A DNA stretch of 64,000 bases from NCBI GenBank assembly GCA_903891475.1, contig CAITEP010000043.1:18589-82588 (forward strand), written 5' to 3'. The stretch is from an uncultured Mucilaginibacter sp. GTDB lineage: Bacteria > Bacteroidota > Bacteroidia > Sphingobacteriales > Sphingobacteriaceae. A program made the position numbers and the translations under genes. The notes under the pieces are model-generated. The model was not told the origin of the DNA and ran no database searches. It saw only the letters and a program-made list of their open reading frames with translations. Below are positions 58,495-64,000 of this stretch, one piece after another; the stretch's first letter is position 1, and each line of letters begins with the position of its first letter.

Positions 58495-60555
58495 TTATTG
58501 TTTTTTGAGTACAATAGGCTCATTTAAGGTTTCGTCCATTTTTTTAAAGTAATTATAAATGCCCTGGTATTCAGCCTGCGCAAAAAAAGATCTTTTAAAG
58601 CTGATATTATAAGATACCTGTATTAAACTATCCTCAATTACCACCAATCGCTTAAATATGATGCTTTTATCCTCCATAGTTAAATTTATACTTTTGGGAA
58701 GCGATTCTACTTTATACCCCTTCGGTATGGTATACCTGCCACTAATTTTGTAACTTTTATTGCATCCAAAATCAATGTCTGATACTCTTGATTTTATTAT
58801 AAACGGGTTACTGTACAAGTCGGTAAATAGGTTAGGATTAAAATAAATATACTTATCATCTGTTCCGGGCAGTTCGAGGTTAAACTCAATATTTTGAATA
58901 AGTGGCAAAGAGTCCACTTCTGCGTTTTCTAACTTTAGTGATTTGATTTTTAAATTATTATCATTATTTGTCAGGTATTCAAAATATTTTTTCTCGTCCA
59001 GATTTTTATACATTACAAGATCGTTAAACTTATTGTAACTAAAGCTGGCAATACTCGCTGTTCCTGTCATGGTTCCATCAGGTTTAATTTCAGCATTAAT
59101 AAATACAGATTGTTTTGAAGGTTCATCTTTTTTTATAAATCTGAGTTCGTATTTTTGATTGTCTTTATCTAATACTAAACCGTAACTATTTAATAAATCA
59201 TAAGGTATTTCATTGTAAACGTTAAACTTATTTGATGCGTCTAGTATTTGAAATTTTATACTATCAATAGGAACGTAAACTACCAATTTGTTAATCTGAT
59301 ATATATCAGCATAATTTAAGAGTATTTGACCATTTTCACGAGTGCTTACCAACATAGGATGAGCGTTAATACCACTTAGTTTCAATAAATGATGAAGTAT
59401 CATATTAATTTCGCCCGAGCTGCCGCTTTTCCTCTTCCATATTGCTTTAATTCCATCTTCCGATATCCAGTCTTCATCCTCATTCCAACGCAGATTTCCT
59501 TTTACATAATTAAAAAGGTATGCTATTTTTTCCTCATTTGTTTTTAAGGCGTTTGCTTGTTTAATTATTATATCCTCGTCAGGTAATCTTTGATCAAATA
59601 GTTTGTTGAATTTTTTATACTCAGCAATTTCTTTCCCTAAACTTGCCCAGGTTCTTAAAAGGGTATCTTTTTTTGAATTATAGTTTATTTGTGAAATGAG
59701 TATTTTGATGCTTTGTAAAGCATCATGTAGTGATCTCATATATGGCTCATCTTTGGCTGATGGAACATTTTTCATAGCCCAAACATGTCCTATACCACTT
59801 ATATGTATTGTGTCTTTATCAAAAGGAAGACTAGTTCTTTTTAACACGGAAAACTTAAAAATGGGATTTGGGTAGGCTATTATTTCACTATACAAGGTTG
59901 GTAAATTATGTTGAAAAAACCATTCAGGTATATTTCTCAATGATGGTCTTACCCATGTATAGCTATAATCAATAACTGAACCAGATTTAATATTCGGCAT
60001 AGTGAATTTTATAACTGATCTATTTTTATCGTCTTGGGTATAATAAATAAGCTTTGGGTCAAGCTTGGTAACTTCAATTTTTCCATTTATCAAATTAACC
60101 GTCTCAGCTTCTATTCCATAAATTCGTTCTTCACCAAACTGATTATTATATGGAATAATAATATTTGCTTCATCTTTCCCATTATCGTTAAATATTTTAA
60201 TCCTTTTATGCCTATCTAATTCTAAATTTAATAGTCCAAAACTCATCGTAGCTTCATCCAATAAAATCATCGCGTTAGCGTCTTTTTCAAAATCGCATTT
60301 TGTTATTCTTAAATCCACAGAATCAATCTGGCGTATAATTTTCAAAATACTATCCTTCCTATTTTGTCGAGCAGTTGCTGCATCTATTTTACCGAGCCAC
60401 TTATTTTTAATTTTTATAATTAGCGTTGTATCTAATTTTAAACCAGGAGTTGTTATCTTTCTTAAAGTATCAAGCTTATCAATGTTTTTTTGTTGCCCTT
60501 TTATTGGTAAAACAAAAAAAGAAAGTAACACGATTAATGCAATTAGGTTTTTCAA
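58495..60555 (-). CDS. DUF3857 transglutaminase-like secreted protein without catalytic Cys
   Basis: A 686-residue secreted protein with signal peptide (residues 1-20, ending IKGQ). A DUF3857 beta domain with VIDYSYTWVRPSLRNIP is followed by a transglutaminase-like core and a C-terminal domain. At the usual catalytic Cys position the sequence reads GSSGEIN near residue 377, so no cysteine is available, and peptide crosslinking is unlikely. It is upstream of the GLPGLI gene on the same strand. Confidence 0.82.
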   Translation of the reverse strand: MKNLIALIVLLSFFVLPIKGQQKNIDKLDTLRKITTPGLKLDTTLIIKIKNKWLGKIDAATARQNRKDSILKIIRQIDSVDLRITKCDFEKDANAMILLDEATMSFGLLNLELDRHKRIKIFNDNGKDEANIIIPYNNQFGEERIYGIEAETVNLINGKIEVTKLDPKLIYYTQDDKNRSVIKFTMPNIKSGSVIDYSYTWVRPSLRNIPEWFFQHNLPTLYSEIIAYPNPIFKFSVLKRTSLPFDKDTIHISGIGHVWAMKNVPSAKDEPYMRSLHDALQSIKILISQINYNSKKDTLLRTWASLGKEIAEYKKFNKLFDQRLPDEDIIIKQANALKTNEEKIAYLFNYVKGNLRWNEDEDWISEDGIKAIWKRKSGSSGEINMILHHLLKLSGINAHPMLVSTRENGQILLNYADIYQINKLVVYVPIDSIKFQILDASNKFNVYNEIPYDLLNSYGLVLDKDNQKYELRFIKKDEPSKQSVFINAEIKPDGTMTGTASIASFSYNKFNDLVMYKNLDEKKYFEYLTNNDNNLKIKSLKLENAEVDSLPLIQNIEFNLELPGTDDKYIYFNPNLFTDLYSNPFIIKSRVSDIDFGCNKSYKISGRYTIPKGYKVESLPKSINLTMEDKSIIFKRLVVIEDSLIQVSYNISFKRSFFAQAEYQGIYNYFKKMDETLNEPIVLKKQ

Positions 60556-60934
60556 GCGATAAAATTTGTTTACCTAAATTAATAATAAAACATGTTTGTG
60601 TAAAACTAATTCGAAATATTTTTTTAGTGACCCACCCTTGGTAGAATCGAGTATAAGCTGGAAAAAGAAAATTTAGGATGCCGTATTAATTATCCAGAAT
60701 CTAATTCCAGTACTTGATTTTAACACTGTTTAATTATGCGTATTGTTTAGCTATTCTGGTTTTTTGCACGTCTTGGCGGCCTCTATTTGAATTATCTGCC
60801 TTCAACTATTTAATTTATTCTTTTGGGTGAAATACATAAAAAAATTAAGCAAAAAAGAAGTCTTAATTCGTTGAGAAAATATTTTGGTTAAACCTTTTTC
60901 AAAAAGGATTGTCTTACCCATATAAACCAAAGGA
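60556..60934. other. Intergenic region between DUF3857 and DUF1800 genes
   Basis: A 379-bp gap between divergent genes. On the minus strand a box like TAATTTAG lies about 20 bp before the DUF3857 start, and nothing better was found. No ORF, tRNA, terminator or repeat is evident. Confidence 0.4.
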
Positions 60935-62320
60935 ATGAACAATTATAGGCAGATTAAACATTTGTTTGCAAGGGCAGGCTTCGGCATTAGGTATGAAGAC
61001 TTGCTCGATCATGAAAACTGGTCGGTTAAAAAGGCGGTACGCCGGCTGTTCAGGGCTTCTGAAAAAGTGGAGCAAATAACTATTTTGACTGAAAGTTTGG
61101 ATATGCGCCAATTGCCTAAAAACGCGACTGACGAGGATAAGAAGAAACTCGCTCAGGATCGTAACCAGCAAATGAAGGACTTGAACAATGCATGGACAAA
61201 GCAATTAACCGAGACGGAAGCGCAGTTGCGCGAAAAGATGACCTTGTTTTGGCATAATCATTTTGCTTGCAACATTGGCAATGAGTTTTATCAGCAAGCG
61301 CTAAATAATATTGAGCGGGTAAATGCATTAGGCAATTTTAAAACCATGCTGTTGCAAGTATCGCAAACGCCAGCCATGTTGCAGTTTTTAAATAACCAAC
61401 AAAACCGAAAAGGCCACCCTAACGAAAACTTCGCCCGCGAATTGATGGAGCTTTTTACGTTGGGTCGTGGTAATTATACCGAGCAGGATGTAAAAGAATC
61501 GGCAAGGGCATTTACAGGCTGGGCATTTGATGGTAAAACCGGGGCTTATGCCTTTAATGCCAAAGCACACGATGATGGCATAAAAACCTTTTTAGGTAAA
61601 ACTGGTGCATTTACCGGCGAGGATATTATTGATATTATTTTAGCAAATAAGCAAACAGCCATCTTTATTAGCACCAAGCTTTACCGTTATCTGGTAAACG
61701 AAACACCTGATTTAGAACATATTAACCAAATGGCCGATGTGTTTTATAACGCCAATTACGAAATAAAGCCATTATTGGAACATGTTTTTTTGGCCGATTG
61801 GTTTTATGAGGATAAGAATATTGGCAACCTCATAAAATCGCCCATTGAGTTTTTAACCGGATTAAACAGGCAGTTTTACATTGCTTACCAAAACCCCGAT
61901 GTATTGATACAGTTTCAACGCACGTTAGGGCAAGTATTGTTTAGGCCACCAAATGTTGCAGGTTGGCCTGGGGGTAAAAGGTGGATTGATAGTTCGTCCT
62001 TAATGTACCGCATGAAAATGCCATCAACCATTTTGAATGCCGGGTATATCGATTTTACCGGTAAAGCCGGGCCCGAAGATGAAGCTTATTTGGCAGCATT
62101 AAAAAAACAGGAATTAAACGTAATTAAAAAAGTACAGGCACAACCCGATTGGGACAAGTTTTTGAAACAAATTCCCGATGGCACACCAAAAACTGAAATA
62201 GCACAATTTATGCTGGAACCAACACTAGATAAGGTAGTGACCGATGAGGTAGCACTTTCGCCTGATATGAAAACAAGTATCATCCAAATTGTATCAACAC
62301 CCGAATATCAGCTTTGTTAA
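60935..62320 (+). CDS. DUF1800 family protein
   Basis: A 461-residue protein of DUF1800. The diagnostic block ENFARELMELFTLGRGNYTEQDVKE lies near residues 166-190, with WHNHFAC and AFTGWAFDG. The N-terminus is not an evident signal peptide. DUF1800 genes are usually paired with DUF1501, as here, and are often exported together; the function is unknown. The pair may be co-transcribed (84 bp apart). Confidence 0.88.
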   Translation: MNNYRQIKHLFARAGFGIRYEDLLDHENWSVKKAVRRLFRASEKVEQITILTESLDMRQLPKNATDEDKKKLAQDRNQQMKDLNNAWTKQLTETEAQLREKMTLFWHNHFACNIGNEFYQQALNNIERVNALGNFKTMLLQVSQTPAMLQFLNNQQNRKGHPNENFARELMELFTLGRGNYTEQDVKESARAFTGWAFDGKTGAYAFNAKAHDDGIKTFLGKTGAFTGEDIIDIILANKQTAIFISTKLYRYLVNETPDLEHINQMADVFYNANYEIKPLLEHVFLADWFYEDKNIGNLIKSPIEFLTGLNRQFYIAYQNPDVLIQFQRTLGQVLFRPPNVAGWPGGKRWIDSSSLMYRMKMPSTILNAGYIDFTGKAGPEDEAYLAALKKQELNVIKKVQAQPDWDKFLKQIPDGTPKTEIAQFMLEPTLDKVVTDEVALSPDMKTSIIQIVSTPEYQLC

Positions 62321-62404
62321 TGGCTAATAAACAGGTACTTCTTAAATAATGAGGTATCCTAAAATAGATAATTCAACTTTTATAATAATAAAAGCGATAG
62401 CACA

Positions 62405-63604
62405 ATGGAAAGAAGAGATTTTCTGAAAAAAACAGCCCTCATGTCGGGAGCGTTCATGATTCCCACATTTTTAAAACCGCTGGAGGCATTGGCTCAAAAT
62501 AACCTTACGGGTTATAAAAATTTGGTGATTATACAGTTATCAGGTGGCAATGATGGTTTAAATACCATTATACCTTTCGGTAATGATATTTATTACCAAA
62601 AACGTAAAACTATTGCCATTAACCAACCTGATATCATTAAACTGAATGATATGCAAGGCTTGAACCCCAACCTATCGGCACTAAAAGAAATTTACGACCA
62701 AGGATGGATGAGCATCATCAATTCGGTAGGTTACCCAAATCCTGATCGATCACATTTTAGGTCGATGGATATTTGGCAAACCGCCAGCGATTCGAACCAG
62801 TTTTTAACCACTGGCTGGATAGGCAGGTATTTGGATGCTAATTGCCAAAACTGCAAAACTCCTTATATGGCTTTAGAGGTGGATGATACCTTATCATTAG
62901 CGGTAAAAGGCGAAAAATTAAAAGGAATAGCAGTACAAGACCCTAATAAACTATACCAAATAACTCGCGAGCCATTTTTTAAAGATTTGGTACACGAACA
63001 TGGCGACACCAATTTGAATGAAGATAATTTAGGCTATTTGTATAAAACCATGATTGAAACCTATTCATCGGCCGAGTATATTCAAAAAACATCGCAAACT
63101 TATAATGTTACTGGTATGTATCCGTCTACTCCGTTTGGTAATCAGTTGAAAACAGTTTCTAAATTCATCAATTCGGGTTTGCAAACAAGGGTATATTATG
63201 TGTCATTAAGTGGATTTGACACCCATGTAGGTCAACAAAACCAACAAGGACGACAATTAAAGATTTACGGTGATGCAGTTGCTGCTTTCGTAAAAGATTT
63301 AAAACAGACCGACAAGTTGGATGATACTTTGATTATGACTTTTTCGGAATTTGGCCGTAGGGTAGAGCAAAATGCGAGCAACGGTACCGACCATGGAACA
63401 GCCAATAATGTATTGCTTTTTGGCGGGAAGTTAAAAAACGCAGGCATTTATAACAATGCGCCCGATTTAACACAATTAGACCATGGCGACTTAAAATACG
63501 AGATTGATTTTAGAGAAATTTACGCCACATTATTAGATAAATGGCTAAATGTTGATAACAGCCTGGTATTGAATAAGAACTTTAGCGGCTTAAATTTCGT
63601 ATAA
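62405..63604 (+). CDS. DUF1501 family protein with twin-arginine signal
   Basis: A 399-residue DUF1501 protein. The N-terminus MERRDFLKKTALMSGAFMIP is a twin-arginine signal, so it is likely folded before export. The sulfatase-like fold shows QLSGGNDGLNTIIPFGND and FSEFGRRVEQNASNGTDHG, including the conserved GTDHG. It follows the DUF1800 gene and probably acts with it outside the inner membrane. Confidence 0.9.
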   Translation: MERRDFLKKTALMSGAFMIPTFLKPLEALAQNNLTGYKNLVIIQLSGGNDGLNTIIPFGNDIYYQKRKTIAINQPDIIKLNDMQGLNPNLSALKEIYDQGWMSIINSVGYPNPDRSHFRSMDIWQTASDSNQFLTTGWIGRYLDANCQNCKTPYMALEVDDTLSLAVKGEKLKGIAVQDPNKLYQITREPFFKDLVHEHGDTNLNEDNLGYLYKTMIETYSSAEYIQKTSQTYNVTGMYPSTPFGNQLKTVSKFINSGLQTRVYYVSLSGFDTHVGQQNQQGRQLKIYGDAVAAFVKDLKQTDKLDDTLIMTFSEFGRRVEQNASNGTDHGTANNVLLFGGKLKNAGIYNNAPDLTQLDHGDLKYEIDFREIYATLLDKWLNVDNSLVLNKNFSGLNFV

Positions 63605-63687
63605 AATAAGCTTAAAATATTTAATAAATATTTTTTGTTGATATAATATTTAATGATATTTGCGTTATTAAACCATCACGAACCGAT

Positions 63688-63855
63688 ATGACAACTGTAA
63701 TAAAAGGACAACTAACACCCGAGAAAATAGCTCAAGCAATTGAGGACTTCAATAAAAAAGTAGCAGCAGAACAAGCAAAAAAATCTGTTTGGCAGTTTTG
63801 GAAAAACAAAAAACAACAGCCGATTGATACAGCTAACTTAATAGCAACGAGATAA
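63688..63855 (+). CDS. Small orphan protein of 55 residues
   Basis: A short ORF starting ATG 63688 and ending TAA 63855. The sequence begins MTTVIKGQLTPEKIAQAIE and is charged and probably helical through FNKKVAAEQAKKSVWQFWKN. It has no signal or membrane segment. Its own region ends in a strong terminator at 63926. I do not recognise it. Confidence 0.55.
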   Translation: MTTVIKGQLTPEKIAQAIEDFNKKVAAEQAKKSVWQFWKNKKQQPIDTANLIATR

Positions 63856-63925
63856 AAAACGATTTAATAGACAAAAATAGTTGGTAAAACCTTTGTAATA
63901 ATCTGTTTTACAACAAGATATAAGG

Positions 63926-63959
63926 AGCAAATTGAAATTGATTTCAATTTGCTTTTTTT
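63926..63959 (+). terminator. Intrinsic terminator with near-perfect long stem
   Basis: AGCAAATTGAAAT (63926-63938) is complementary to ATTTCAATTTGCT (63941-63953), followed by TTTTTT. It closes the transcript of the 55-residue gene, about 70 bp after the stop codon. Confidence 0.8.
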
Positions 63960-64000
63960 GTTATATGAAATCGTCAAAAAAAGGCGTGTTTGAACTGTAA

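Noticed and set aside
63961..64000. Possible 3' end of a gene entering from the right edge on the minus strand.
   Set aside because: Only about 40 bp remain and several frames are open, so no frame can be preferred.

Overview
This AT-rich window looks like chromosomal DNA of a Bacteroidota bacterium, most likely a Sphingobacteriaceae-type organism. The evidence is the gene content: GLPGLI and DUF3857 proteins, FeoB, lipid A genes, the bacillithiol-linked YtxJ, a CarB that stops near residue 938, and an eukaryotic-like IleRS. Promoters mostly lack Shine-Dalgarno sites and carry the Bacteroidota -7 element TAnnTTTG, sometimes with TTTG about 20 bp upstream. I see no rRNA, tRNA, CRISPR array, prophage or transposase. 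Nearly all genes are intact; glgC is cut by the left edge.

Layout. 1-2047: glgA and glgC on the minus strand (glycogen synthesis). 2413-4604: surE, a small membrane protein and lpxB. 4863-13552: a mixed stretch with a polyferredoxin-like membrane protein, an M61 peptidase, a receiver-only response regulator overlapping an N-acetylglucosamine-kinase-like gene, lnt, rsmI, a DUF2157-like protein and a LysE-type exporter. 13553-14178 has no gene but holds a good small-RNA candidate. 14179-17421: two TPM-domain genes, a Nudix hydrolase and an NHL-repeat lipoprotein. 17666-20482: carB. 21620-26004: an ileS, dksA-like, lspA operon. 26164-29525: gcvH, vanZ, a tiny lipoprotein, then feoAB.

30536-32464 is a very AT-rich block of three unrecognised genes. 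32612-38513 holds an OprB-type porin, YceI, a GH79-like lipoprotein, an orphan histidine kinase, a methyltransferase and a SHOCT protein. 38783-42703: osmC, ytxJ, another tiny lipoprotein, ribH, a TPR protein, recF and a DciA-like gene. 42723-50242: a TonB-like protein, panD, greA, an ECF sigma factor with two membrane proteins, rplS, then miaE, nadD, gmk and yicC on the minus strand. 50646-55044: a DUF4198 protein, lutB, and a sigma/anti-sigma pair. 55410-63855: lpxH, small membrane genes, GLPGLI and DUF3857 proteins, the DUF1800/DUF1501 pair and a 55-residue orphan.

The genes serve mainly housekeeping and envelope functions: lipid A (lpxB, lpxH), lipoprotein maturation (lspA, lnt), iron uptake (feoAB), pyrimidine/arginine precursor supply (carB), cofactors (ribH, panD, nadD) and translation (ileS, rplS, rsmI, miaE). 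The most distinctive signals are the swapped GIHH signature in IleRS, five TATAAT hexamers at exact 21-bp spacing upstream of the DUF4198 gene, leader hairpins ahead of greA, rplS and carB, paired TGA-N6-TCA sites ahead of feoAB, and two tiny lipoproteins sharing a C-P-x-aromatic-S motif.
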